Source: Rhodocyclaceae bacterium (GTDB lineage: Bacteria; Pseudomonadota; Gammaproteobacteria; Burkholderiales; CAIKXV01). From it: a stretch of 64,000 bases of DNA. Made by a program: the position numbers and the translations under genes. Of this stretch, positions 27,494-36,747 are shown piece after piece. The notes under the pieces were generated by a model. It saw nothing but the letters and a program-made list of their open reading frames with translations. It was not told where the DNA came from and did no database searches. Position 1 is the stretch's first letter, and the number at the start of each line of letters is the position of its first letter. The stretch lies in contig JADCHX010000018.1 in assembly GCA_020248265.1 (NCBI GenBank), forward strand, positions 47,189-111,188, read 5' to 3'.

Positions 27494-27512
27494 CGGGGCC
27501 TTTTTTGCCCCG
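27494..27512. terminator. Hairpin downstream of yggT
   Basis: CGGGGC - seven-base loop of C and six T - GCCCCG, a perfect six-base-pair stem 30 bases past the yggT stop and about 90 bases upstream of the dynamin-like start. The loop carries the T-run; no U-run follows the stem, so termination is a tentative role. Confidence 0.4.
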
Positions 27513-27542
27513 CAGCGCAGGAAAATCAGGATCATCGCAGGT

Positions 27543-28148
27543 TCAGATCAGCATCAGCACGACTCGGGCAAGGCCACCGACCACCAGAATCAGCGCGAGC
27601 TGACACAGTATCAGCAGCACCAGCGGTGACAGGTCGAAGCCGGAAACCGGCCTGATCCGGGCCTGCAGCGGCTTCAGGAACGGGCGCAGCAGCAGGTCCA
27701 GCAGCGGCGCCAGCGGAGAGTGCGGGTTCACCCATGACAACAGCATCTGGACGATCAGCGCCCCGATCATCATGTAGATGAACAACCGCACCAGTTGCAC
27801 GAGCGCGGCGATCGCGGACAGACCCACGCTGGCGCTGAAATCGGCCGACCCCGGGCCGGCGCGCCCGGCGAACTCGAGAACCAGCCGGGGCTCGATCAGC
27901 GACAGCACGATGTTCAGCGCCCAGGCTACCAGCCAGGCCAGCAGCAACGTCGCCAGGTCGAGCCCCCAGAGTCCCGGCACCACCCGGCGCAGCGGCTTCA
28001 CGCCCCAGTTGGTGACCGATGCAAGCAGCCCCGACAGCGGGTTGTTGAACGGCGCGCGGGCCGCCTGCAGCCAGAAACGCAGCAGCAGGGCGACGATCAG
28101 CAGGGTGCCCAGCGTATCGACGAGAAAGACCAGCGCCTGCACGATCAT
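27543..28148 (-). CDS. YggT family membrane protein
   Basis: 201-residue inner-membrane protein with two YggT repeats, each about 90 residues: FWLQAARAPFNNPLSGLLASVTNWGVKPLRRVVPG in the first half and LSWVNPHSPLAPLLDLLLRPFLKPLQARI in the second (matches quoted in part by position 25-58 and 138-168). Role unclear; linked to osmotic stress and cell-division neighbours in other bacteria. ATG 28148 overlaps the proC stop by four bases, the familiar yggS-proC-yggT order. Confidence 0.88.
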   Translation of the reverse strand: MIVQALVFLVDTLGTLLIVALLLRFWLQAARAPFNNPLSGLLASVTNWGVKPLRRVVPGLWGLDLATLLLAWLVAWALNIVLSLIEPRLVLEFAGRAGPGSADFSASVGLSAIAALVQLVRLFIYMMIGALIVQMLLSWVNPHSPLAPLLDLLLRPFLKPLQARIRPVSGFDLSPLVLLILCQLALILVVGGLARVVLMLI

Positions 28149-28963
28149 CGCGCGTCGCTCCCGGATTCGTCGCCCAGTTCGATCGCGCGCCGGTTGGCCG
28201 CCTGCACCGCGTCCGCGACCAGCCGGTGCAGGCCACCCGCCTCCAGCGCGGCGACGCCGCGCTCGGTCGTACCACCTTTAGAAGTGACTCGGGCGCGCAA
28301 CACCGCCGGCGGCTCGGCGTCGCCAGCAGCCAGATTGGCAGCGCCGGCAAAGGTGGCGAGCGCGAGCCGGCGCGCCTGCGCAGCGTCGAAGCCGACCCCG
28401 GCCGCTGCCGCCTCCAGTGCCTCGATCATCATGAACACATAGGCCGGTCCGCTGCCGGAAACTGCGGTGACAGCGTCGATCTGCGCTTCGCGCGCGACCC
28501 ACAGTACGCCGCCGACGGCACCGAGGATGCGCTCGACGCGCGCACGGTCGTCGGACGACAGGCCGGGGCTGGCGTACAGACCGGCGATGCCCTGGCCGAT
28601 CAGGGCCGGCGTATTCGGCATTGCGCGGGCTATGCGGTCATGGCCGCCCAGCCAGCGCGCCAGGTCGGCGGTCCGGACGCCGGCGGCGATGGTGACCACC
28701 AGTTGCCCGTCGAGCAGGGGTGCCAGACCCGCGGCGACGTGCCTGACCTGTTGCGGCTTCACCGCCAGCACCACGCAGTCACAGCCGGCGACCGCGCCGG
28801 CAGCAGTGTCGTATGTGCGGATGCCAAAGCGTTCCGCCAACCGCTCTCGCTGCCCGGCATCCACATCGACTGCAGAGATCGAATCTGCGGCCAGGCCGCT
28901 CTTGAGCAGGCCGCCGATCATGGCCGAAGCCATGTTTCCGCCGCCGACGAAACAGACCTTCAT
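28145..28963 (-). CDS. proC: Pyrroline-5-carboxylate reductase
   Basis: Last step of proline synthesis, reducing pyrroline-5-carboxylate with NAD(P)H. 272 residues. N-terminal Rossmann motif VCFVGGGNMASAMIGGL, AVKPQQ near 71-76, MPNTPALIGQG, and the C-terminal signature with SGSGPAYVFMMIEAL and RVTSKGGTTERGV. ATG 28963 chosen over the upstream open frame. 58 bases separate it from yggS upstream. Confidence 0.94.
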   Translation of the reverse strand: MKVCFVGGGNMASAMIGGLLKSGLAADSISAVDVDAGQRERLAERFGIRTYDTAAGAVAGCDCVVLAVKPQQVRHVAAGLAPLLDGQLVVTIAAGVRTADLARWLGGHDRIARAMPNTPALIGQGIAGLYASPGLSSDDRARVERILGAVGGVLWVAREAQIDAVTAVSGSGPAYVFMMIEALEAAAAGVGFDAAQARRLALATFAGAANLAAGDAEPPAVLRARVTSKGGTTERGVAALEAGGLHRLVADAVQAANRRAIELGDESGSDAR

Positions 28964-29021
28964 CGAGACAACTCCCGCAGGAATGGACCGGACTTCGCCG
29001 GGAAGACCCCGTAGCCTCGCA

Positions 29022-29735
29022 TCATCCGCCTGCCGCGTCGATCTTCGCGTGAGCCGTCCGGTCACCGAAGATGGCCGCACCGACGCGTACCCAGGTAGCG
29101 CCTTCGGCAATCGCCGCTTCGAGGTCGTCGGACATGCCCATCGACAGTGTGTCGACGGCAAGGCCGGCGGCGAACAGTCGCTCCTGCATGCGCGCGAGTT
29201 CGGCGAACGGCACGCGCCGTGCGTCGAAGCCCTCGGCCGGTGCAGGAATGCACATCAGCCCGCGCAGACGCAGCCCGGGAAGGGACGCCACTTCGCCCGC
29301 AAGGGCCGGCAGTTGCGCCTCGGACACCCCCGCCTTGGAAGCCTCGCCACTCACGTTCACCTGCAGGCAGACCGACAACGGACCGCGATTCGCCGGACGC
29401 TGATCGGACAGCCTGCGCGCGACCTTCAGGCTCGACACGGAATGCACCCAGTCGAAATGCTCCGCTACCGCCCGAGTCTTGTTGCTCTGGAGGGGGCCGA
29501 TGAAATGCCACTCGATGCCGGGATCTGCGACCTGCGCGATCTTGTCGACCGCCTCCTGGACGTAGCTCTCCCCGAATGCCCGCTGGCCCGCTGCGCGGGC
29601 AGCGATCACCGCCTCGGCGCCGAAGGTCTTGCTGACAGCGAGCAGTCCGATCGACGAGGGATCGCGACCGGCAGCCAGCGCAGCCGTGGCCATGCGCGCA
29701 CGAACAGCTTGCAAGTTGTCGCCGATGGCTCCCAT
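29022..29735 (-). CDS. YggS/PLPBP family PLP homeostasis protein
   Basis: PLP-binding protein that buffers free PLP; no enzymatic activity is established. 237 residues. PLP lysine Lys36 in LLAVSKTF, then GESYVQEAVDKI, EWHFIGPLQSNKTR, and the C-terminal SMGMSDDLEAAIAEGATWVRVG. GAGG precedes the ATG at 29735. It diverges from pilT across 274 bases, a classical arrangement in many proteobacteria. Confidence 0.92.
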   Translation of the reverse strand: MGAIGDNLQAVRARMATAALAAGRDPSSIGLLAVSKTFGAEAVIAARAAGQRAFGESYVQEAVDKIAQVADPGIEWHFIGPLQSNKTRAVAEHFDWVHSVSSLKVARRLSDQRPANRGPLSVCLQVNVSGEASKAGVSEAQLPALAGEVASLPGLRLRGLMCIPAPAEGFDARRVPFAELARMQERLFAAGLAVDTLSMGMSDDLEAAIAEGATWVRVGAAIFGDRTAHAKIDAAGG

Positions 29736-30009
29736 AATTTACCTCAGATGCGTCAAGGACTTGAATGCGAGTTGGGGGCGGCCGGAAAGGAATTTCAACG
29801 GCTGTTCACAAGCGGGACATGCCCGATGGATGGCGACCGCAGATCGCGGTCCAGGGGGAAGAGCGGCCGGTTGCCGGCGTGCTGGCGCTAAAGAGCGGTC
29901 GATTCCGGCCGATTACGACTTGCAATATGGCGCCGTGCGCACGCACGGAGTCAAGGGTGCTGCGCGACAGATTCAGTGTCGCATCGAATTCAACCGCCGG
30001 GAAAGTATA

Positions 30010-31050
30010 GTGGACATATCCGAACTGCTCGCATTCGTCGTCAAGAACAAGGCGTCCGACCTTCACCTGTCCACCGGCCTGCCGCCGATGATCCGGGTCA
30101 ACGGTGACGTGCGCCGGATCAACCTGCCACCGATGGAGCACAAGGAAGTGCACGGCATGGTCTACGACGTCATGAACGACCAGCAGCGGAAGTCGTACGA
30201 GGAAAACCTCGAGATCGATTTCTCCTTCGCGATTCCGAACCTGGCACGTTTCCGGGTCAACGCGTTCGTGCAGCAGCGGGGCGCGGCCGCGGTGCTGCGA
30301 ACGATTCCGACCAAGGTGCTGTCACTGGAAGACATCAAGGCGCCGGCAATCTTCGCCGAGATCGCCGGCCAGCCGCGCGGCATCGTGCTGGTGACCGGCC
30401 CGACCGGTTCCGGCAAATCCACCACGCTGGCAGCCATGATCGACCACATCAACAACAAGGATTACGGCCATATCCTCACCATCGAGGATCCGATCGAGTT
30501 CGTGCACGAGAGCAAGAAGTGCCTGATCAACCAGCGCGAGGTGGGCCAGCACACGCTGTCGTTCTCGAACGCCCTGCGCTCGGCCCTGCGCGAGGATCCC
30601 GACATTATCCTGGTAGGCGAGCTGCGCGACCTCGAGACCATCCGGCTGGCACTGACCGGCGCGGAGACCGGCCACCTGGTGTTCGGAACGCTCCACACCA
30701 GCTCGGCGCCCAAGGCCATCGACCGGATCATCGACGTGTTCCCGGCGGCAGAAAAGGAGATGGTCCGGGCGATGCTGTCCGAATCGCTGCGCGCGGTGGT
30801 CTCGCAGACGCTGCTCAAGACCAAGGACGGCACCGGGCGCGTCGCTGCACACGAGATCATGATCGGCACCCCGTCCATCCGGAACCTGATCCGCGAGAAC
30901 AAGATCCCGCAGATGTATTCCGCGATCCAGACTGGCCAGACCTTCGGCATGCAGACCCTCGACCAGAACCTGCAAGATCTGGTGAAGCGCAACATCGTGT
31001 CCTCGGCAGAAGCCAAGATGAAGGCTGCGAACAGGGACAACTTCCAGTAG
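30010..31050 (+). CDS. pilT: Type IV pilus retraction ATPase PilT
   Basis: Hexameric cytosolic ATPase that depolymerises type IV pili for twitching and DNA uptake. 346 residues from a GTG at 30010 (preceded by GGGAAAG). Walker A GPTGSGKSTT at about 130-139, Asp box with TIEDPIEFVH, Walker B DPDIILVGELRD, His box TGHLVFGTLHTSSA, and the AIRNLIRE-type C-terminal motif (here SIRNLIRENKIPQM). pilU follows after 58 bases. ComF at 3821 may share the uptake role. Confidence 0.94.
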   Translation: MDISELLAFVVKNKASDLHLSTGLPPMIRVNGDVRRINLPPMEHKEVHGMVYDVMNDQQRKSYEENLEIDFSFAIPNLARFRVNAFVQQRGAAAVLRTIPTKVLSLEDIKAPAIFAEIAGQPRGIVLVTGPTGSGKSTTLAAMIDHINNKDYGHILTIEDPIEFVHESKKCLINQREVGQHTLSFSNALRSALREDPDIILVGELRDLETIRLALTGAETGHLVFGTLHTSSAPKAIDRIIDVFPAAEKEMVRAMLSESLRAVVSQTLLKTKDGTGRVAAHEIMIGTPSIRNLIRENKIPQMYSAIQTGQTFGMQTLDQNLQDLVKRNIVSSAEAKMKAANRDNFQ

Positions 31051-31108
31051 CATCGGGGGAGTTGCTTCTACCGGAAGCGCGTCAAACCCCGCAAGGACCC
31101 CACCCCGA

Positions 31109-32245
31109 ATGGAACGCGATCAGGCCATCAGGTTCGTCCACGAGCTGCTGCGCGTCATGGTCGGCAAGAAAGCGTCGGACCTGTTCATCACCGCGGGCTT
31201 CCCGCCTGCACTCAAGCTCGACGGCAAGGTGGTGCCGGTGTCGAACCAGACGCTGACGCCCACCCACACCGCCGACCTCGCGCGCTCGATCATGAACGAC
31301 CGGCAGGCGTCCGAGTTCGAGAGCACGCACGAGTGCAACTTCGCGATCAGCCCGTCGGGCATCGGCCGCTTCCGCGTGAATGCATTCATGCAGCAGGGCC
31401 GGGTCGGCCTGGTTCTGCGTGTGATCACATCGATCATTCCGAAGTTCGAGGAACTTGGCTTGCCGAACGTCCTGAAAGACGTGACGATGACCAGGCGCGG
31501 CCTGCTGATCGTGGCCGGCGCGACCGGCTCGGGCAAGTCGACCTCGCTCGCGGCGATGATCGGCTACCGCAACGAGAACAGCTACGGCCACATCGTCACC
31601 GTCGAGGATCCGGTCGAGTTCGTGCACGAACACAAGAACTGCATCGTCACCCACCGCGAGATCGGGGTGGATACCGATTCCTGGCACATCGCCCTGAAGA
31701 ACACGCTGCGCCAGGCGCCGGATGTGATCCTGATCGGCGAAGTGCGCGACCGCGAGACGATGGACTATGCGATCGCCTTCGCCGAGACCGGGCACCTGGC
31801 GATGTGCACGCTGCATGCGAACAACGCCAACCAGGCGCTCGACCGGATCATCAACTTCTTCCCGGAGGAGCGTCGGTCTCAGTTGCTGATGGACCTTTCG
31901 CTGAACCTGAAGGGCATCATATCCCAGCGACTGATCCCCCGGCGCGAAGGCAAAGGGCGGGTCGCCGCAGTCGAGGTGATGCTCAACTCGCCGCTGATCG
32001 CCGATCTCGTGTTCAAGGGCGAGGTGGTCGAGATCAAGGAAGTGATGAAGAAGTCGCGCGAACTGGGCATGCAGACCTTCGACCAGGCCCTGTTCGACCT
32101 CTACGAAGCCGGCGCGATCACCTACGAAGACTGCCTGCGCAACGCCGACTCGGTCAACGACCTGCGGCTGCAGATCAAGCTGCACGGCGCCGAGTCGAAA
32201 GACCGGGACATGATGGGCGGCATCGACCACCTCAACATCGTCTGA
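31109..32245 (+). CDS. pilU: PilT-dependent retraction ATPase PilU
   Basis: PilT paralogue that boosts retraction force and depends on PilT. 378 residues; Walker A GATGSGKSTS at about 137-146, VEDPVEFVHEHKNC, Walker B PDVILIGEVRD, His-box TGHLAMCTLHANNANQ, and a C-terminal extension beyond PilT ending DMMGGIDHLNIV. Convergent with the methyltransferase gene at 32254; only eight bases lie between the stops, so no separate terminator is evident. Confidence 0.92.
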   Translation: MERDQAIRFVHELLRVMVGKKASDLFITAGFPPALKLDGKVVPVSNQTLTPTHTADLARSIMNDRQASEFESTHECNFAISPSGIGRFRVNAFMQQGRVGLVLRVITSIIPKFEELGLPNVLKDVTMTRRGLLIVAGATGSGKSTSLAAMIGYRNENSYGHIVTVEDPVEFVHEHKNCIVTHREIGVDTDSWHIALKNTLRQAPDVILIGEVRDRETMDYAIAFAETGHLAMCTLHANNANQALDRIINFFPEERRSQLLMDLSLNLKGIISQRLIPRREGKGRVAAVEVMLNSPLIADLVFKGEVVEIKEVMKKSRELGMQTFDQALFDLYEAGAITYEDCLRNADSVNDLRLQIKLHGAESKDRDMMGGIDHLNIV

Positions 32246-32253
32246 TACGGCGT

Positions 32254-33402
32254 TCAACGGTGGGCGCCGGCGACCATCCTGAATTCGAAGAGGCGGCACT
32301 CGATCGCGCCGTTGAACAGTACGGTACGCTTCGATGCCTTCAGGCCGAGCTTGCCGGGCAGCTTCATTTCAGGTGAGATCAGGTAGGCTGTCCAGCCGGC
32401 GAACGAGGCCTTGAGCGCAGTCCCCAGCTGGGGATAGAACAGCTCGAGCGACTCGCGGCTCTCCATGCGAACGCCGTACGGCGGATTGGCCACCAGAATC
32501 CCCGCAGCGGCCGGAGCTTCGCGTCGGCGTACGTCGACCACTTCGAACTGCACCGCCCGATCGACGCCGGCGCGGGCGGCATTGCCTCGCGCAGCGACCA
32601 CCGATGAACCTTCCCGGTCGGACCCGAACACCGCGACCTGCCGACGTCCACGATCCACGCGCTGGCTGGCGCCATCGAGCAGCCGCCGCCACAAGCCCGC
32701 GTCGAACCCGTGCAGCCGCTCGAAGCCGAAGCTGCGGCCGATGCCAGGCGCGATGCCGAGCATGATCTGCGCTGCTTCGATCGCGATCGTGCCGCTGCCG
32801 CACATCGGGTCGAGGAACGGGGTGCCGGGCTGCCAGCCGGACAGCGCCACCATTCCTGCGGCGAGGTTCTCGCGCAGCGGCGCATCGCCGGATTCGTCGC
32901 GCCAGCCACGCTTGAACAGCGGTTCGCCGGACAGATCGAGGTAGACCGTCATCGAATCCGCGGTGAGGAACAACTGCACCCGCACATCGGGCATGAAGGT
33001 ATCGACGCTCGGGCGCACGCCCTGCTTTTCGCGGAACCGGTCGCAGATCGCATCCTTCACCCGCAGCGTGACGAACTCGAGACTGCGCAGCGGCGACCGG
33101 ATCGCCGATACGTCCACGCGCAGCGTCCGGTCGACGCTGAACAGCGCAGGCCAGTCGATCGACCGCACGAACGCGTAGATGTCCTGCTCGCTCGAGTAGC
33201 GGCCATTGCCCAGGCCGTGCAGCACGCGACTCGCCACCCTGCTCTCCAGGTTCGCCCGGTAGCCGACAGCCAGGTCGCCGTCGAAGCCGACCCCGCCAGG
33301 TACAGCCGCCACGCGCGACGCGCCGAGACGGGTCAATTCAACAACGAGCGTTTCCTCCAGACCGCGCGGGCATGGCGCAAAATACCGGTTCGAGCCGCTC
33401 AC
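32254..33402 (-). CDS. THUMP-domain class I rRNA methyltransferase (RlmL-type)
   Basis: Probably the N2-methylguanine methyltransferase for 23S rRNA G2445, equal to the N-terminal half of E. coli RlmKL. 382 residues from a GTG at 33402: FAPCPRGLEETLVVEL start, THUMP region to about 160, SAM motif LDPMCGSGTIAIEAAQI near 197, and the catalytic NPPYG near 309. The GTG is not firmly fixed, since the frame is open far upstream. The matching RlmK half is a separate gene at 61492-62595. Confidence 0.85.
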   Translation of the reverse strand: MSGSNRYFAPCPRGLEETLVVELTRLGASRVAAVPGGVGFDGDLAVGYRANLESRVASRVLHGLGNGRYSSEQDIYAFVRSIDWPALFSVDRTLRVDVSAIRSPLRSLEFVTLRVKDAICDRFREKQGVRPSVDTFMPDVRVQLFLTADSMTVYLDLSGEPLFKRGWRDESGDAPLRENLAAGMVALSGWQPGTPFLDPMCGSGTIAIEAAQIMLGIAPGIGRSFGFERLHGFDAGLWRRLLDGASQRVDRGRRQVAVFGSDREGSSVVAARGNAARAGVDRAVQFEVVDVRRREAPAAAGILVANPPYGVRMESRESLELFYPQLGTALKASFAGWTAYLISPEMKLPGKLGLKASKRTVLFNGAIECRLFEFRMVAGAHR

Positions 33403-33476
33403 CGGAAACCGCCGCTCGTTCCGGACTCCAGTACCCTCGACATCGATCGCATGCGTGCTCCACCAGGAACGCCAGA

Positions 33477-35201
33477 ATGAACAACCTCGCACAGCTGCTG
33501 CAGCGTCATGCGGGCACGCCGGACAAGGTGCTGTACCGGCAATGGGAAACGGACCCGACAGCCGGTGGCAACGGAGAAGCGGCTGCGGCGTGGCACGATT
33601 ATACGGCCGCGCAGGTAATCGCCCTCGCCGCACGCTGGCAGGAGGCCTTCCGCATCCGGGGCTTCGAGAAGGGCGACCGCATCGCGATCTGCCTGAAGAA
33701 CAGCGTGCAGTGGGTTGCGATCGACCAGGCTGCATTGGGCATGGGACTGGTCGTGGTGCCGCTGTACGTGATCGACAATGCAGAGAACATCGCCTGGTGC
33801 ATCGGCAACTCGGAGGCACGGCTGCTGGTGCTGGACACACCGCGGGCCCTGCCGCGGTTGCGCGAGTTGATGGCGGCCATGCCCGCCGTGGTCTGCATCG
33901 AAGCACCGGCGCCCGCAGCGCTGGCGCCAGGACATTCCGCGCCGGGTCCTGTCGACAGCGTCGCCACCTTCCTGCCGCAGGCGGCACCGCCTTTCGAGGT
34001 ACAGCCGCTCGAGCCCGACGCACTGGCGACCATCGTCTACACCTCGGGAACCACCGGCCGGCCCAAGGGCGTGAAGCTGGGGCATTCGAACATCCTCGCC
34101 AATGTCGAGGCAAGTTCGAAGGTGATCGGCCTGCGCGACACCGACACCTCGCTGTCGGTGCTGCCGATGTCGCACATGTTCGAGCGCACATGCGGCTGCT
34201 ACCTGATGCTGCGGGCCGGGGTCTGCGTCGCCTACGCGCGCGGCATCCAGCAACTCGGCGACGACCTCGCTGCGGTGCAGCCCACGCTCCTGGTAGCGGT
34301 ACCGAGACTGTTCGAACGCTTCCTCGGGCGCATCGAACAGGCGGTCGCCGGCTCGGTGGTCAAGCGTACGCTGTTCCGGATGACCGTACAGTGCGGATGG
34401 AAGGTGTTCCTCGGCCAGGCAAACCTGTTCGAGCGGATCGCCTACGCGCGGCTGCAGCCCCTGGTGGCCGCGCCCATCCTCGCCAGGCTGGGTGGCCGGC
34501 TGCGCCTCGCCGCCGCCGGTGGGGCGAAGCTCGAACTGCGAATCGCCCGGACATTCATCGGCCTCGGCCTGAAGATGATCCAGGGCTACGGCATGACCGA
34601 AGCCTCCCCCGTGATCGCCGGCAACCGCGAGGACGACAACGATCCCGGTTCGGTCGGGCAGTTGCTCGACGGACTGGAATCGCGCCTGTCCGACACGGGC
34701 GAACTGCTGGTGCGCGGACCGTCGGTGATGCAGGGCTACTGGCGCAACCCGGAGGCCACGGCCAGGGTGCTGTCCCCAGACGGGTGGCTCAGCACCGGCG
34801 ACATCGTCGAGATCCACGCCGGAAAGATCTACATCCGCGGACGCTCGAAGGACATCATCGTGCTGTCCAACGGAGAGAAATTCCCGCCCGAGGAAGCCGA
34901 GGCTGCGCTGCTCGACAACCCCGTATTCGAGCAGGTGATGCTGGTCGGCGAGGGGCGCCATTTCCTGACGTTGATCGCGGTGACCCAGGATACCGATGAG
35001 AAGAAACTGGTGCGGCTGGCGAACCAGCAGTTGAAGGACCTGCCGCGCTACGTGCGCGTGCGGCGGGTGATCGCGGTGACGGAACCCTGGACCATCGAGA
35101 ACGGCATGCTGACCCCGACCCTCAAGGTGAAGCGCCCGGTGGTCATGCAGCGCTTCGCGCACTCGATCGATGCGATCTACGGCCGGGACATGGACGACTG
35201 A
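33477..35201 (+). CDS. Long-chain acyl-CoA synthetase (AMP-forming)
   Basis: ANL-superfamily ligase, 574 residues, likely activating long-chain fatty acids. AMP-binding motif YTSGTTGRPKG (188-198), second motif QGYGMTEASPVI, and STGDIVEIHAGKIYIRGRSKDIIVLSNGEKF for the hinge and A8 region. The catalytic C-terminal Lys of the PTLKVKRP type is present. Starts 74 bases after the divergent methyltransferase start. The similar layout to FadD15-like enzymes fits, but chain length cannot be read off. Confidence 0.88.
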   Translation: MNNLAQLLQRHAGTPDKVLYRQWETDPTAGGNGEAAAAWHDYTAAQVIALAARWQEAFRIRGFEKGDRIAICLKNSVQWVAIDQAALGMGLVVVPLYVIDNAENIAWCIGNSEARLLVLDTPRALPRLRELMAAMPAVVCIEAPAPAALAPGHSAPGPVDSVATFLPQAAPPFEVQPLEPDALATIVYTSGTTGRPKGVKLGHSNILANVEASSKVIGLRDTDTSLSVLPMSHMFERTCGCYLMLRAGVCVAYARGIQQLGDDLAAVQPTLLVAVPRLFERFLGRIEQAVAGSVVKRTLFRMTVQCGWKVFLGQANLFERIAYARLQPLVAAPILARLGGRLRLAAAGGAKLELRIARTFIGLGLKMIQGYGMTEASPVIAGNREDDNDPGSVGQLLDGLESRLSDTGELLVRGPSVMQGYWRNPEATARVLSPDGWLSTGDIVEIHAGKIYIRGRSKDIIVLSNGEKFPPEEAEAALLDNPVFEQVMLVGEGRHFLTLIAVTQDTDEKKLVRLANQQLKDLPRYVRVRRVIAVTEPWTIENGMLTPTLKVKRPVVMQRFAHSIDAIYGRDMDD

Positions 35202-35342
35202 AGCGCACGAGCGGACAACGGACGACCGCACGCCCCCCTGGTGCGATCCGGCAGTTCTATTTTCGCCGATCGGCCTCAAGCACTACCCGATCGCGCCGTT
35301 GTAACGGAGCCACTTCCGTACAGGCCGCGAAACGGAATCTCC

Positions 35343-35840
35343 ATGACACCCGCCCCCATCCCGATCGATGAAGAACGGCGTTTGCTCGCCCTGCGTGCGC
35401 TGCTCGTGCTCGACACGCCCCCCGAAGAGCGCTTCGACTGCATCACCCGCTTTGCCGCCGGCGAGTTCGGCGTCTCCGTGGCGCTGGTGAGTCTGGTCGA
35501 TGAAAATCGCCAGTGGTTCAAGTCGCGTACCGGGATCGATGCCTGCGAAACCGCTCGTGACATCTCGTTCTGCGGCCATGCGATCGAAGGCTCCGGGGTG
35601 TTCGTGATCGAGGACGCCAGGCTCGATGCGCGTTTCGCCGACAATCCGCTGGTGACCGGCGACCCGTTCATCCGCTTCTACGCCGGTGCCCCGCTGATCC
35701 TCCCGGGGGGCATGCGCGTAGGCACGCTGTGCGTGATCGACACCGAACCGCGCACGTTCTCCCGGATCGACCAGGCCATCCTGGCTTCGCTGGGCGAGGT
35801 GACGGTCGAGGAACTGATGCGCCAGGCCCGTGAACCGTGA
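35343..35840 (+). CDS. GAF domain protein
   Basis: 165 residues made up almost wholly of one GAF sensor domain: EERRLLALRALLVLDTPPEERFD, SLVDENRQWFKSRTGID, RDISFCGHAIEGSG, FYAGAPLILPGGMRVGTLCVID. This is the subtype often N-terminal to diguanylate cyclases and kinases, but no output domain follows. Ligand unknown. Its stop overlaps the next start as GTGA (35837-35840), so it is coupled to the receiver-like protein. Confidence 0.82.
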   Translation: MTPAPIPIDEERRLLALRALLVLDTPPEERFDCITRFAAGEFGVSVALVSLVDENRQWFKSRTGIDACETARDISFCGHAIEGSGVFVIEDARLDARFADNPLVTGDPFIRFYAGAPLILPGGMRVGTLCVIDTEPRTFSRIDQAILASLGEVTVEELMRQAREP

Positions 35841-36244
35841 GCGTGCCGATCGCTTCAGATATCGCGCCGGATGTACTCCTGGCCGATCGCGACACGCTCC
35901 GGAGACGGACGGTCGTGCAGGTGGCGCGCGAACTGGGGCTCGCGCGCGTTCACGACACGCCTGACGTGCACGCGGCGGTCTGCGAGATGGACGCGCAGCC
36001 TTTCGCCGCCCTCGTGATCGCCCTGGACAGCGAGGGCGATGCGATGGACCTGGTGACGCTCCTGCGCTGCGGACAGTACCCCTCGGCGGCCTCGACGCCG
36101 GTCGCCCTGCTCATCGAACACGGCCAGGACGCCGATGCGGCCCGGCTGTCTTCCCTGGGCGTGCGCGAGACACTGCACGGCGCCTGCTCGGCCCGCGGTG
36201 TGCTCGACCTGATCGGCAGGCTCGTGCAGGCTGGTCGGGGCTGA
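35837..36244 (+). CDS. Receiver-like protein, degenerate
   Basis: 135 residues whose secondary-structure pattern fits a CheY-like fold: acidic start VLLADRD, a beta-3 with LVIALDSEGDAMDL (candidate phospho-Asp near 64), beta-4 PVALLIEHGQDADAARLSSLGV. The conserved Thr and the Lys of the usual KP motif are not visible, so phosphorylation is doubtful. GTG start at 35837 couples it to the GAF gene. I call this by pattern only; no close family recognised. Confidence 0.55.
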   Translation: MSVPIASDIAPDVLLADRDTLRRRTVVQVARELGLARVHDTPDVHAAVCEMDAQPFAALVIALDSEGDAMDLVTLLRCGQYPSAASTPVALLIEHGQDADAARLSSLGVRETLHGACSARGVLDLIGRLVQAGRG

Positions 36245-36281
36245 CCGGGCGGTCGCTCCGGCTGGCAAGACGACGAGGCGA

Positions 36282-36716
36282 TCACTGCTGCTTTCCCACC
36301 TGCTTCGGCAGCAGCAGCACTACCTCGAACTCGATCCGGTCCCACGGATTGCGTGCCGCGCGAAGCTTCGAGATACGTGCCTCGAGCGCAGCCCCGAGGT
36401 CGATCTGCCGTGCGACCTGCGGGTTGTCGCGCCGGGGTACGTAACCGAGCTTCACCTGTCGCCAGTCGACACGGACTGCGTTCCGGTCGTGCGGATTGTC
36501 CGCTTCGCGCACCAGCGCCAGCCGGTCGCCGACCTGCATCTGCGCGAACAGCGCTTCGGCCGCGTGGAACTGGAAGCCCGCCAGCGGAGAACTGCGCACG
36601 ACGATCATCGCCTCGATGGCGGTCGCGGTCGGTGCAGCCTGCAACGGCGGCGCCGCGGCAGCAGTGCCCAGCGATGCCACCAGGCACAGCGCAGGCAGGG
36701 CTGTCGGCAGCCGCAT
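36282..36716 (-). CDS. Exported stand-alone HIRAN domain protein
   Basis: 144 residues: a signal peptide (PTALPALCLVASLGTAAAA, cleavage near 22) and a HIRAN domain, marked by LVREADNPHDRNAVRVDW, KLGYVPRRDN and QVARQID. HIRAN domains are best known as DNA-end binding modules in Rad5/HLTF; small secreted versions are found in bacteria with unknown function. Located 31 bases after the HemJ-like gene. Confidence 0.75.
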   Translation of the reverse strand: MRLPTALPALCLVASLGTAAAAPPLQAAPTATAIEAMIVVRSSPLAGFQFHAAEALFAQMQVGDRLALVREADNPHDRNAVRVDWRQVKLGYVPRRDNPQVARQIDLGAALEARISKLRAARNPWDRIEFEVVLLLPKQVGKQQ

Positions 36717-36747
36717 CGGATTCGGAGCCAGGATCCTGCGCCGGACC

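Noticed and set aside
35837..36244. Functional response regulator
   Set aside because: The conserved Lys and Thr are missing and no output domain exists; described as receiver-like only.
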